From NCBI GenBank assembly GCA_024762675.1, contig JANTGZ010000017.1:1-33263 (forward strand): a DNA stretch of 33,263 nucleotides. The letters run 5' to 3'. The position numbers and the translations under genes are program-made. The stretch comes from Thermodesulfobacteriota bacterium (GTDB taxonomy: Bacteria; Desulfobacterota; Anaeroferrophillalia; Anaeroferrophillales; Tharpellaceae). This document shows, one piece after another, positions 25,691 through 33,263 of this stretch. Each line of letters begins with the position of its first letter. Position 1 is the stretch's first letter. The notes below the pieces were generated by a model, which worked only from the letters and a program-made list of their open reading frames with translations, was not told the DNA's origin and ran no database searches.

Positions 25691-26381
25691 AGATATTCAT
25701 TACTATTACGGTAATATTCATGCCTTAAAAGGGGTTGATCTTGAGGTCTATGCCGGCGAGATCAGAACCCTTATCGGGGCCAATGGTGCCGGTAAGTCGA
25801 CGACCCTGATGGCGATCAGCGCGATCTTTAAGCCGCAAAAAGGGGAGATTTTATATCATGGCGCACCACTGGCCGGTCGGGCTCCGGATGAGATTGTCAA
25901 AGCCGGACTCTGTCAGGTGCCGGAAGGGCGGCGTATTTTCCCGGGGCTGACAATTCAGGAAAATCTTGAGATGGGAGCCTATTGCCGACGGGTAAAAGCC
26001 GCAATCAGTGCCGATCTCGAAATGGTTTATGACCTTTTTCCGGTACTCGGTGAACGGCGTCGACAGGCCGGTGGTACGCTTTCCGGAGGTGAACAGCAGA
26101 TGCTGGCGATCGGCCGCGCTCTGATGTCACAACCGCAGCTTCTGCTGCTTGATGAACCCTCTCTCGGGTTAGCGCCTTTAATGGTGGAAAAGATTTTTTC
26201 GATCATTGAGAGGATTGCCGGGGAGGGAATTACCATCCTGCTGGTTGAGCAGAATGCTCACGCCGCCCTTAACCTGGCGGATTATGGTTATGTGATGGAG
26301 ACCGGCAAGATCATTCTCGAAGCGCCGGCTACTGAGTTATTAAAAGATAAACGGGTTAAAGAGGCCTATTTAGGAGAATAA
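25671..26381 (+). CDS. livF: Branched-chain amino acid ABC transporter ATPase LivF
   Basis: A 236-residue ABC ATPase of ordinary size. Walker A GANGAGKST, the Q-loop LCQVPEGRRIFPGLT, the signature LSGGEQQMLAIGRAL, Walker B LLLLDEPSLGLAP and the H-loop region LLVEQNA are present. In this family the H-loop position in LivF carries Gln or Asn, as here. The gene overlaps the livG end by 20 bases, with AGGAG about seven bases before its ATG. It is one base from the aminopeptidase gene. Confidence 0.96.
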   Translation: MPLLKLKDIHYYYGNIHALKGVDLEVYAGEIRTLIGANGAGKSTTLMAISAIFKPQKGEILYHGAPLAGRAPDEIVKAGLCQVPEGRRIFPGLTIQENLEMGAYCRRVKAAISADLEMVYDLFPVLGERRRQAGGTLSGGEQQMLAIGRALMSQPQLLLLDEPSLGLAPLMVEKIFSIIERIAGEGITILLVEQNAHAALNLADYGYVMETGKIILEAPATELLKDKRVKEAYLGE

Positions 26382-26382
26382 A

Positions 26383-27864
26383 ATGGAAAAACAGATTATT
26401 TGGCGAGTCGAAAAGTCGTGGCCGCAAAAAGAGCAGGGTTTGCGGGTATTTATGATCTCCGATGAGCGGGTATTTTTTACGATTTATCAGGAGTTAGAGG
26501 ATAAATTAAAGGTCTACAAAGAGCGTAAACTCGATAAATCACTGCTTTTGACTGCTTCGGATTTGACCTCGGCTGACTACTTTGTGCCGCTTAATCAGTT
26601 TAAGCATCTTAATGTTTGGGAAGCGGTAAAATGTGCTGCACTGCAGGCCTACAAGGAGGCCGTAGCCCTTAAGATCTCGCCTTTGGTTTTGGTTCTTGAT
26701 GCTCCTGAGGCCAGTGGTTTTCATAAAAAAGCGCTGGAAGGGATTATCCTCGGCGCTTACGCCTATGAGCAGTTTAAATCTGATCCCAAGGATAGAGATA
26801 AAGAAGACTTTTGTCCGGAAGTTGTTTTTGTCGTCGGCGGCCTCGATCTGCCGATTATTGAAGCGGATTTGCGCCGGCTTGAGAAGGTCTGTAAAACGGT
26901 TAACCGGGTGCGTGACCTGGTCAACCATCCGCCAGCTTTCCTGGGTCCGGAAGAGTTTGTCGATGAGGCCGTAAAAAGTGCTGGTCGCTGTGGATTGCAG
27001 ATCGATCTCTGGGATGAAAACCGCCTCTTAAAAGAGAGTTATAATGGCCTTCTGGCAGTGGGTCGCGGCAGTAGTAAACCGCCGCGCATGGTGATGTTGA
27101 CTTATGAACCGGAAACGGCTGAGTCAGGCGTAATTCCACATGTTGTCCTGGTTGGTAAAGGAATTACTTTTGATTCCGGCGGGCTGTCGCTTAAACCGGG
27201 AGCCTCGATGGTCGATATGAAGTCCGATATGGCCGGGGCCGCTGCTGTCCTGGGCGCGCTCGAAATTATCGGTCAACTCGGGGCTCAAGTCAAGGTGACG
27301 GGGATTCTGGCTCTGGCAGAAAATATGCCGAGTGGTGATGCTCAGGCTCCAGGCGATATTATTGTTATGAAGAACGGTAAATCCGTGGAAGTCAAAAATA
27401 CCGATGCCGAGGGCCGGCTTATTCTGGTTGATGCTTTGCAGTTGGGAGCCTCTTTGAAACCTGATTACATGGTTGATGCCGCCACCCTGACCGGTGCCTG
27501 TCGCGTCGCCCTGGGTATTCAAGTGGCCGCAGTTTTAGGTCGTGATCGGGATTTGATCTCCCGGCTAATTAAATCCGGCGAAGAGAGCGGTGAAATTATC
27601 TGGGAGCTGCCGCTTGAAAAAGCCTATCTTGAAGATATGAAATCTGATTTCGCTGACATCTCCAACATTGGCAACAGTGCTTATGGCGGGACGATTACAG
27701 CCTCTCTTTTCTTGAGTGAATTTGTCCCCGAAGAGATCCCCTGGGCCCATCTCGATATCGCCGGGCCCGCCTATCCCGGGAAAAAATGGAAATATTTTGC
27801 CCCTGGTGCCACCGGCTTCGGAGCTCGGCTTATGGCCGGACTGGTGAAAAACCTACAGAAGTGA
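26383..27864 (+). CDS. pepA: Leucyl aminopeptidase (M17 family)
   Basis: A 493-residue M17 dizinc aminopeptidase, which removes N-terminal residues from peptides. Predicted metal ligands are Lys259, Asp264, Asp282, Asp341 and Glu343, with Arg345 in the NTDAEGRL signature (339-346) and Lys271 as catalytic lysine. Each is offset by 11 from the E. coli enzyme. The N-terminal non-catalytic domain is divergent. It is co-directional with and one base from livF, so peptide breakdown and branched-chain amino acid uptake may be expressed together. Some M17 enzymes also bind DNA (E. coli XerC accessory factor); nothing here suggests that. Confidence 0.95.
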   Translation: MEKQIIWRVEKSWPQKEQGLRVFMISDERVFFTIYQELEDKLKVYKERKLDKSLLLTASDLTSADYFVPLNQFKHLNVWEAVKCAALQAYKEAVALKISPLVLVLDAPEASGFHKKALEGIILGAYAYEQFKSDPKDRDKEDFCPEVVFVVGGLDLPIIEADLRRLEKVCKTVNRVRDLVNHPPAFLGPEEFVDEAVKSAGRCGLQIDLWDENRLLKESYNGLLAVGRGSSKPPRMVMLTYEPETAESGVIPHVVLVGKGITFDSGGLSLKPGASMVDMKSDMAGAAAVLGALEIIGQLGAQVKVTGILALAENMPSGDAQAPGDIIVMKNGKSVEVKNTDAEGRLILVDALQLGASLKPDYMVDAATLTGACRVALGIQVAAVLGRDRDLISRLIKSGEESGEIIWELPLEKAYLEDMKSDFADISNIGNSAYGGTITASLFLSEFVPEEIPWAHLDIAGPAYPGKKWKYFAPGATGFGARLMAGLVKNLQK

Positions 27865-27873
27865 TTTAATTTT

Positions 27874-28719
27874 ATGCCCTTACCTCTGGTCAGCGCCATT
27901 ATCCCGACGTTCAACCGGGCCCAACCGTTGATTAGGGCGGTTGCCTCGGTTCTGGCCCAGAGCTACCCCAATGTTGAAGTTATTGTTGTTGACGATGGCT
28001 CGACCGATAATAGTAGCGACCTTTTGCGTAACCGATTCGGATCAAACCTTCGGATTTTATGCCTGCCTCGCAACCGTGGTGTCAGTTATGCCCGTAATCG
28101 CGGGATCGAACTAAGTAGCGGTTCGTTTATCGCTTTTCTCGACTCCGATGATCTTTGGGAGCCTGAAAAAACCGAGCGCCAACTGGCTTTCATGCGGGCC
28201 GATCCCGATATTCTGATCTCTCAGACTGATGAGATCTGGATCCGCAACGGCAGACGGGTCAACCCCTGTAAACACCATAAAAAACCTTCCGGTGCCATTT
28301 TTGCCGAGTGCCTGCCTCTCTGTGTTGTCAGTCCCTCTGCTGTCATGATGCGGCGTCGTTTTTTTGCCGAAATCGGCCTCTTTGATGAAAATCTTCCGGC
28401 CTGTGAGGACTACGACCTCTGGCTCCGAACTGCCTGCCGTTACTCCATCCCTTTGCTGGCTGAAAATCTGGTGGTAAAGTTCGGCGGTCACGACGATCAG
28501 CTCTCGCGAACTATTCCCGCCCTTGACCGCTACCGTATTGTCTCCCTTTTGAAAATTCTTGCCGGTGATACCCTGACCCCCTCACAGAAAACTCTGGTCC
28601 TTGCCACTCTTGAACGTAAAAGCAAAATCTATCTCAAAGGCTGTCGCAAACGCGGCCGCATCGTGGAAGCTGGAGCCCTTGAGCAATCATTGGGAGATGT
28701 CGGCTTGCAGATAAGCTAG
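27874..28719 (+). CDS. Family 2 glycosyltransferase
   Basis: A 281-residue GT-A fold glycosyltransferase. The N-terminus SAIIPTFNRAQPLIRAV and VIVVDDGSTDNS (Asp40-Asp41) form the nucleotide-sugar pocket. DSDD at 90-93 supplies the metal site, and ACEDYDLWLR near 180 is the usual acidic acceptor-side motif. No membrane helix is evident. The donor and acceptor sugars cannot be told. It follows pepA by nine bases; no other envelope genes are near. The C-terminal 60 residues are basic (RKSKIYLKGCRKRGR). Confidence 0.9.
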   Translation: MPLPLVSAIIPTFNRAQPLIRAVASVLAQSYPNVEVIVVDDGSTDNSSDLLRNRFGSNLRILCLPRNRGVSYARNRGIELSSGSFIAFLDSDDLWEPEKTERQLAFMRADPDILISQTDEIWIRNGRRVNPCKHHKKPSGAIFAECLPLCVVSPSAVMMRRRFFAEIGLFDENLPACEDYDLWLRTACRYSIPLLAENLVVKFGGHDDQLSRTIPALDRYRIVSLLKILAGDTLTPSQKTLVLATLERKSKIYLKGCRKRGRIVEAGALEQSLGDVGLQIS

Positions 28720-28790
28720 TTCCGTCTGCCTTCTATTCGAACACTTGTACCCTTTAGGGTGAAAATTCTAATTCTTCAAGACACCCATAA

Positions 28791-28819
28791 TTGTCAGAAT
28801 GATTTGGTTGTGCTAGAAT
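28791..28819 (+). promoter_or_regulatory. Strong candidate sigma-70 promoter
   Basis: TTGTCA (28791-28796) and TAGAAT (28814-28819) are separated by exactly 17 bases; each hexamer matches consensus at five of six. Transcription would start near 28826, about 75 bases before the membrane-protein gene at 28900, and probably continues through the oxidoreductase, umuC and yqaA genes. Confidence 0.65.
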
Positions 28820-28899
28820 TCAGGTTACTCAATAGCAAAAAGCCTGTTAGTGTTCGGTTTTATTGGGTTTGCTAATGTACAAGTAAGCGGGAGGAGTGA

Positions 28900-29478
28900 G
28901 TGATAAGAGAAAACCTGCTCAGTTTAGGTTCCGCCGTCGCCGGGATCGCAAGCCTTTTTTTAAGTGGTATGTTTGCTCTTGCGGTGGCCTTTGTGGCCGT
29001 TATGCTCGCTTTTTTCGCCGGCCGGCGTAAGGAGAAGTTCTACACGTTCGGGATGTTGCTGGGAGCGGTTGTGCTGATCTTTGTTAACTTGCAGAATATT
29101 GGTATTATTAAGGACGATGCGAAAACTGAGATTGAAACTGTTTACAACTCCATGCGTTTGTCTAACCAGGCTTACGCAATGTTGGGCGCTGGAAGTCTAG
29201 ATGATATAGGAGAGGTTTTGGATCAGGCCTTGGTCAAAGCCCGCAAGGTGGATACGGAACTGATTGACCAGTTGATTCCTGGATTTAAAAGCCATTTCGA
29301 ATTGGAATATATCGAAGGTTTTACCCTGTTCAAGGATGGGGTTGTCACTTCTGACGTTGGTGAAAAACTGAAAGGTGCTGTGCTTATCGACTTATGGGCA
29401 ATATGGAGTCGTGAAAACAAGGATAAACTGGAAAAGGCCCGCCAGAAAAACCCTTCACTTGTGGCCTTCATTTTCTAA
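28900..29478 (+). CDS. Membrane protein of unknown function
   Basis: A 192-residue protein with no recognised family. The first 66 residues hold hydrophobic stretches at about 9-40, possibly two packed helices, and 48-66, separated by a basic turn (GRRKEKF). The remaining 125 residues are soluble and mixed in charge, with helical segments around ETVYNSMRLSNQAYAMLG and LDQALVKARKVDTELID. The GTG start at 28900 follows GGGAGG. It lies 21 bases before the oxidoreductase gene and behind a strong promoter, so it is probably the first gene of that operon. No cysteine, metal site or enzyme motif is apparent. Confidence 0.75.
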   Translation: MIRENLLSLGSAVAGIASLFLSGMFALAVAFVAVMLAFFAGRRKEKFYTFGMLLGAVVLIFVNLQNIGIIKDDAKTEIETVYNSMRLSNQAYAMLGAGSLDDIGEVLDQALVKARKVDTELIDQLIPGFKSHFELEYIEGFTLFKDGVVTSDVGEKLKGAVLIDLWAIWSRENKDKLEKARQKNPSLVAFIF

Positions 29479-29499
29479 AAAAAAATTAGGAGAGGCAAA

Positions 29500-30993
29500 A
29501 TGTCTAATTATGATTATGATATAGGTATTATTGGTGGTGGAGCTGCAGGACTCACGGTTGCCTCCGGCGCGGCTCAGTTGGGCGCGAAAACCTTATTGGT
29601 AGAAAAAGAGATGGAGTTGGGCGGCGACTGTCTTCATTATGGTTGTGTGCCCAGCAAGACCCTGATTAAGACAGCCTATGTCTATCATCTCATGAAAAAC
29701 GGGCCGAAATTTGGTCTCCCTGAGGTCGATTTGCCACCGGTTGATTTTGCTGCGGTCTCTGAACGGATTCGCTCGGCGATCGCTGTTATTCAGAAACATG
29801 ACTCGGTTGAACGCTTCTGCAAACTCGGCGTTAAAGTCGAATTCGGAGATCTGGAGTTCAGTGACGAACATGCTATAAATCTTGACGGTAAATCAATTTC
29901 TGCTCGCACCTGGGTGGTCGCCACCGGTTCCTCCTCAGCTGTTCCTCCGGTTGCAGGGCTCGATGAAACCCCCTATTTGAGCAATCGCGACATTTTCTCT
30001 CTCAAAAAACTTCCCGGTTCGTTAATTATTCTCGGCGCTGGACCGATTGCCATAGAGATGGCGCAGGCCTTTTGCCGACTTGGTAGCAGGGTAACGGTAA
30101 TCCAGCGCAGTGGTCAGATCTTAAGTAAAGAAGACCAGGATCTGGCTGAAATAGTGCAACAGGTTCTGGCAGAGGAGGGCGTTGATTTTCAGATGCATAG
30201 TTCAATCGTTTGCGTTAAAGATCTCGGTCATGAACGGGAAGTGGTGGTGAAAACCAAAGCCGGTGAGACTTTAAACCTTAGAGCTGAAGCCCTTTTCGTG
30301 GCTATGGGCCGGACCCCCAACGTTGCCGGGCTTGGTCTCGAAAAGATCGAAGTGCCCTTCGATCGCAAGGGAATTAAGGTGAACAGCTATCTCAAAACCC
30401 GTCACAAGCATATCTATGCCGCCGGTGACGTTATCGGCGGCTATCAGTTCACTCATGTGGCCGGTTACGAAGGCGGCGTGGTTTTAAGTAACGCCATTTT
30501 TCATATACCAAAAAAAACCAATTACACTAATGTGCCATGGTGTTCCTACACGCATCCGGAACTGGCCAGTATCGGCATGAACGAAAAAAGTGCCAAGGAT
30601 GCCGGTATCGACTACTCGGTGTGGAGTGAAGAGTTTAGTGACAATGACAGAGGTATTAGCGAAGGAGAAAGTGTCGGTCGCATCAAACTGCTGCTCAACA
30701 GCAAGGAGAAACCCCTTGGCATTCAGATTTTGGGCCCTCATGCCGGAGATCTCTTAAGTGAATGGGTGGCTATCATGAATGGCAATGTGGGGTTGTCAAA
30801 AATTGCTTCAGCTATCCATCCCTATCCAACTCTGGGTGAGATCAACAAAAAGGTGGTGGGCTCGGTTTTTGCCAAAAAACTATTTTCGGATAGAGTTCGC
30901 AAGGGACTCAAATTTTTCTTCAACTTCAAGGGCCGAGCTTGCACCTGTGGTCAGGATGTTGTCTGCGAGGAAGAGATGCAGAATGTCATGTGA
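29500..30993 (+). CDS. MerA-like FAD/NAD(P) disulfide oxidoreductase with a Cys-rich tail
   Basis: A 497-residue class I pyridine nucleotide-disulfide oxidoreductase. FAD site GGGAAG is at 12-17, and the redox disulfide is Cys44-Cys49 in GGDCLHYGCVPSK. The NAD(P) site ILGAGPIAIEMAQAF and the FAD motif IYAAGDVIGG follow. The dimer-domain motif reads HPYPTLGE at 440-447, with Tyr442 where dihydrolipoamide dehydrogenase has its catalytic His; mercuric reductase also has Tyr there. No N-terminal MerA metal-binding domain exists, and the C-terminal Cys-Cys pair of MerA is absent. In its place the last 20 residues hold Cys481-x-Cys483 and Cys489. Substrate is unknown; dihydrolipoamide dehydrogenase is unlikely. 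Confidence 0.88.
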   Translation: MSNYDYDIGIIGGGAAGLTVASGAAQLGAKTLLVEKEMELGGDCLHYGCVPSKTLIKTAYVYHLMKNGPKFGLPEVDLPPVDFAAVSERIRSAIAVIQKHDSVERFCKLGVKVEFGDLEFSDEHAINLDGKSISARTWVVATGSSSAVPPVAGLDETPYLSNRDIFSLKKLPGSLIILGAGPIAIEMAQAFCRLGSRVTVIQRSGQILSKEDQDLAEIVQQVLAEEGVDFQMHSSIVCVKDLGHEREVVVKTKAGETLNLRAEALFVAMGRTPNVAGLGLEKIEVPFDRKGIKVNSYLKTRHKHIYAAGDVIGGYQFTHVAGYEGGVVLSNAIFHIPKKTNYTNVPWCSYTHPELASIGMNEKSAKDAGIDYSVWSEEFSDNDRGISEGESVGRIKLLLNSKEKPLGIQILGPHAGDLLSEWVAIMNGNVGLSKIASAIHPYPTLGEINKKVVGSVFAKKLFSDRVRKGLKFFFNFKGRACTCGQDVVCEEEMQNVM

Positions 30994-31018
30994 TTACGGG
31001 AAGATCGGTAAACATTTC

Positions 31019-32287
31019 ATGTCGTCAGTATTCGCTTTGGTTGATTGCAATAATTTCTATGTCTCCTGTGAGCGGGTGTTTAACCCTAAGCTTGTCGGCA
31101 GACCGGTTATCGTTTTATCCAATAATGACGGATGTGCGGTGGCCAGGTCAAATGAGGCTAAAGCTCTGGGTATCAAAATGGCGGTGCCGGTATTTCAGAT
31201 CAAGGATCTTATCAAACATAACAAGGTTCAGGTCTATTCATCCAACTACGCTCTTTATGGTGATATGTCACAACGGGTCATGCAGACGCTTACACAATTT
31301 ACGCCTGACCTGGAGATCTATTCCATTGATGAAGCCTTCCTCGATCTTGCCGGCTGTAAACGAATTAACCTTACGGAGTACGGCCGCAATATAAAAACCA
31401 CGGTGGAAAAATGGACCGGAATCCCGGTTTCCGTTGGTATTGCCGGTACCAAAACCCTCGCTAAAATAGCCAATCACCTTGCCAAAAAATCAAAGAAAGC
31501 CAATGGCGTGCTCGATCTGACCACGGCAAAATATATGGACCAAGCGCTTGCGGCCGTTGCTGTCGGTGAAGTTTGGGGTGTCGGCAGAAAATACGCCGGG
31601 TTTTTAAAGGCTAACGGTATCGATAATGCCCTGCAGCTACGTGATGCTGATGACAATTTTATCAAAAAGAAGATGGGTATTGTTGGTCTCCGGTTGCTTA
31701 ATGAACTGCGTGGTATCTCATGTTATCCGATCGAGCAGTCACCGCCCCGGCGGAAGTCGGTCACCGTATCCAGGACTTTCAAAAAGGCGATAGCGTCTCT
31801 TGATGAACTGCTTGAGGCGGTTGCCGCCTATGTCTCGACGGGGGCTGAAAAACTAAGGCAAGAGAATTCTGTTGCCGGGGTCTTGATTGTCTACGTGATG
31901 ACCAATCGTTTTAAAGATGATTATTACTACAATAGTGTTACGCTTAAACTTCCGGTTCAGACCAATGATACCTCGGAGTTAATTGGCTACGCCCGGGAAG
32001 GACTCCGGGGGATTTACAAAAAAGGAGGCCAGTATAAAAAAACCGGTATCCTGTTACATGATCTGGGGCCGGAAACCTTGGTTCAAGCCAACTTTTTTGA
32101 TACAGTTGACCGGAATCGGTCAAAAAAACTGATGCAAGCGGTTGATGCGATCAATTGTGAGATGGGTTCCGGCGCGATTAAGTATGGGGCTGTCGGAGTA
32201 GGTCGCAATCAGAGCTGGAAAACGGCTTTTAATCAGCGTTCCAGGTCTTATACAACCCATTGGGACCATCTCTTGGAAGTAACCTGA
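31019..32287 (+). CDS. umuC: Y-family DNA polymerase subunit UmuC
   Basis: A 422-residue translesion polymerase, the same length as E. coli UmuC. It starts MSSVFALVDCNNFYVSCERVF with catalytic Asp9. SNNDGCAVARSNEAKALGIKM and YSIDEAFLDL (Asp104, Glu105) complete the palm. VSVGIAGTKTLAKIANHLAK and the VWGVG helix-hairpin-helix follow, and the little finger covers the C-terminal third. ATG 31019 fits the family; ATG 30983 with GAGGA upstream would add 12 residues overlapping the previous gene. No umuD is in the window, and no LexA-type site is obvious. The stop overlaps the next start by one base. Confidence 0.95.
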   Translation: MSSVFALVDCNNFYVSCERVFNPKLVGRPVIVLSNNDGCAVARSNEAKALGIKMAVPVFQIKDLIKHNKVQVYSSNYALYGDMSQRVMQTLTQFTPDLEIYSIDEAFLDLAGCKRINLTEYGRNIKTTVEKWTGIPVSVGIAGTKTLAKIANHLAKKSKKANGVLDLTTAKYMDQALAAVAVGEVWGVGRKYAGFLKANGIDNALQLRDADDNFIKKKMGIVGLRLLNELRGISCYPIEQSPPRRKSVTVSRTFKKAIASLDELLEAVAAYVSTGAEKLRQENSVAGVLIVYVMTNRFKDDYYYNSVTLKLPVQTNDTSELIGYAREGLRGIYKKGGQYKKTGILLHDLGPETLVQANFFDTVDRNRSKKLMQAVDAINCEMGSGAIKYGAVGVGRNQSWKTAFNQRSRSYTTHWDHLLEVT

Positions 32288-32721
32288 TGGAATACTTTGC
32301 AGAATTTGGTTATGCCGGACTTTTTTTAGCCTCATTTTTAGCAGCAACAATATTACCGTTGAGCTCTGAAGTTGTGCTTGGTTTTTTGTTATTGAATGGC
32401 TTGAACCCGACTCTGTTAGTAAGCGTTGCAACGTTTGGCAATGTCCTTGGGGCATTTGTGAATTATGCGATAGGTTTTTGGGGCAGTCTCTTTCTGGTCA
32501 GGAAGGTTTTGAAAATATCAGAAGATGAATCTGTTAAAGCGCAACAAACGTTTAAAAAATACGGAGTTTTCAGTCTCTTTTTTGCATGGGTACCTGTAGT
32601 CGGCGACCCCTTAACCTTTATTGCCGGCGCCCTGAAAATAAATCTTCTAATATTTTTCATCCTGGTTACATCAGGTAAATTGATTCGTTATGTGATCATC
32701 AGTTATGCAATCTTGACGTAA
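32287..32721 (+). CDS. YqaA/DedA-type small membrane protein
   Basis: A 144-residue membrane protein similar to E. coli YqaA (142 residues). It shares SFLAATILPLSSEVVLGFLLLNG, GNVLGAFVNYAIG, the AQQTFKKYGVFSLFFAWVPVVGDPLTFIAGAL region and a final helix after GKLIRY. YqaA belongs to the broader DedA/SNARE-associated (VTT) group, whose members move lipids or affect membrane potential; the role of YqaA itself is not known. The ATG overlaps the umuC TGA, so the two are coupled. It is the last gene before a 340-base non-coding stretch. Confidence 0.9.
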   Translation: MEYFAEFGYAGLFLASFLAATILPLSSEVVLGFLLLNGLNPTLLVSVATFGNVLGAFVNYAIGFWGSLFLVRKVLKISEDESVKAQQTFKKYGVFSLFFAWVPVVGDPLTFIAGALKINLLIFFILVTSGKLIRYVIISYAILT

Positions 32722-32790
32722 AAATGAGATAACTATTCAGGTAAATAGATTCAGTGTTGTCTTGTTAGGACGTTGTATGTGACAAATTCC

Positions 32791-32969
32791 GGGATATTTG
32801 GTCATTTTCTTCCGCTTTTTGTGAAAAATATTGTGCTTTTCTAAGCTCGCTCCGCCAAATTGCTAAACTCGCTCGTTCCTCGCTCAAACAGACGCAATTT
32901 TATGGCTCCGCTTCACTAAGAAAATGCTACAATTTTTTCAAGACGCTTCAGAAAACAACCAAATATCCC
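32791..32969. repeat. Large imperfect inverted repeat, possibly a MITE-like element
   Basis: The outer arms are GGGATATTTGGT (32791-32802) and its exact complement ACCAAATATCCC (32958-32969). Complementarity continues inward with mismatches (TTTTCT, AAAAA, TTGT, TTTTCTAAG against their complements) over about 65 bases. Nearer the centre AAATTGC and GCAATTT pair, around a core with CTCGCTCGTTCCTCGCTC. There is no open frame. The form suits a mobile palindromic repeat or a structured RNA. No clear target-site duplication can be seen at its ends. Confidence 0.7.
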
Positions 32970-33008
32970 TCAAAGCAAGTTTGCAACCGGACACCACTGG
33001 GTAGATTC

Positions 33009-33039
33009 ATAACTTTGGCCGGCCAGAAGTTATTTTTTT
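33009..33039 (+). terminator. Intrinsic terminator after yqaA and the inverted repeat
   Basis: The stem ATAACTT (33009-33015) plus GGCC (33017-33020) pairs with GGCC (33021-33024) plus AAGTTAT (33027-33033), with small bulges. Six further T residues follow (33034-33039). The orientation suits + strand transcripts from the umuC/yqaA operon. Confidence 0.75.
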
Positions 33040-33060
33040 CGTTTTTGGTCTTTGGTCAAG

Positions 33061-33263
33061 TCATTTCAACTGATTTGCGTATGGCCAGGGGTTCGAAGTA
33101 AGGGCAGTGCGGGAGGCGCCGGCACTGGTAACTCTGATTGCTGCCGTACCGGTCAGGGGGCAGCGATTTTCACAGATGCCGCAGCCAATGCAGAGACGGT
33201 CAATGACGTAGGGCTGCTTGATTTTAACTGCCTCGCCTTGTTCATTCAGGATGGTGGCGATGC
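33061..33263 (-). CDS. C-terminal part of a 4Fe-4S ferredoxin-type protein (truncated by the window)
   Basis: Reading leftward from the right edge in frame (first full codon at 33259-33261), 66 residues end at TGA (33061-33063). They contain PYVIDRLCIGCGICENRCPL, a CxxCxxCxxxCP cluster motif typical of a 4Fe-4S site. A TGTAAIRVTSAGASR tail follows. The N-terminus lies outside the window, so total length and the number of clusters are unknown. The IRV..AG.SR ending after the cluster resembles larger multi-cluster iron-sulphur proteins of anaerobes, but this is a guess. The gene is convergent with yqaA. Confidence 0.85.
   Translation of the reverse strand, partial: IATILNEQGEAVKIKQPYVIDRLCIGCGICENRCPLTGTAAIRVTSAGASRTALTSNPWPYANQLK

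Larger units (their letters stand above)
32722..33060. other. Non-coding stretch between convergent genes
   Basis: No gene is visible. The region is occupied by a large imperfect inverted repeat (32791-32969) and an intrinsic terminator (33009-33039). The first 69 bases and the gap between the two elements show nothing further. Confidence 0.7.

Noticed and set aside
30779-31018. 80-codon N-terminal extension of umuC inside the oxidoreductase
   Set aside because: It overlaps the end of a conserved gene in another frame. UmuC proteins begin with the FALVDCNNFY segment, and a start at 31019 gives the usual 422-residue length.

Overview
The window reads as a chromosomal segment of a Gram-negative bacterium, most likely a member of the Desulfobacterota (former Deltaproteobacteria). 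Three things point there. The F-type ATP synthase operon carries paired b' and b genes with no subunit a or c genes beside it. It is followed by glmU-glmS. The ffh/rpsP/KH/rimM/trmD/rplS/rnhB/yraN block runs straight into a complete branched-chain amino acid ABC transporter. This lineage call rests on remembered gene order and protein style, not on a database search. Apart from two small genes and a truncated gene at the right end, everything is on the + strand.

Layout: 1-350 is a leader with no convincing gene. 351-6464 holds atpF'-atpF-atpH-atpA-atpG-atpD-atpC (b', b, delta, alpha, gamma, beta, epsilon), closed by an intrinsic terminator. 6567-11594 holds glmU, glmS and a ClC-type chloride transporter with CBS domains. 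11655-12193 (- strand) holds two related small exported single-helix proteins, with a good sigma-54-like promoter upstream. 12194-12796 is mainly regulatory. 12797-15431 holds a zinc-ribbon membrane protein and a UvrD/PcrA helicase. 15575-20457 holds ffh and the ribosome/tRNA maturation block. 20478-21367 holds an acidic helical protein and an HD-domain phosphohydrolase. 21368-26381 holds livK-H-M-G-F. 26383-28719 holds leucyl aminopeptidase and a family 2 glycosyltransferase. 28900-32721 holds an unknown membrane protein, a MerA-like flavin disulfide oxidoreductase with a cysteine-rich tail, UmuC and a YqaA-type membrane protein. 32791-32969 is a large imperfect inverted repeat. 33061-33263 (- strand) is the C-terminal end of a 4Fe-4S protein cut by the window edge.

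How the parts relate: most of the window is housekeeping, covering energy conversion, UDP-GlcNAc supply, protein targeting, ribosome assembly and tRNA methylation, followed by amino acid uptake with an aminopeptidase. The most unusual item is the LivG ATPase. It has about 135 extra residues with four predicted membrane helices inserted between the Walker A region and the Q-loop of an otherwise intact ABC ATPase. Other items worth a look are the two exported mini-proteins with their sigma-54-like promoter, heptamer-periodic repeats directly before livM (with a related hairpin before rnhB), the CxC...C tail of the MerA-like enzyme, and the palindromic element near the right end.
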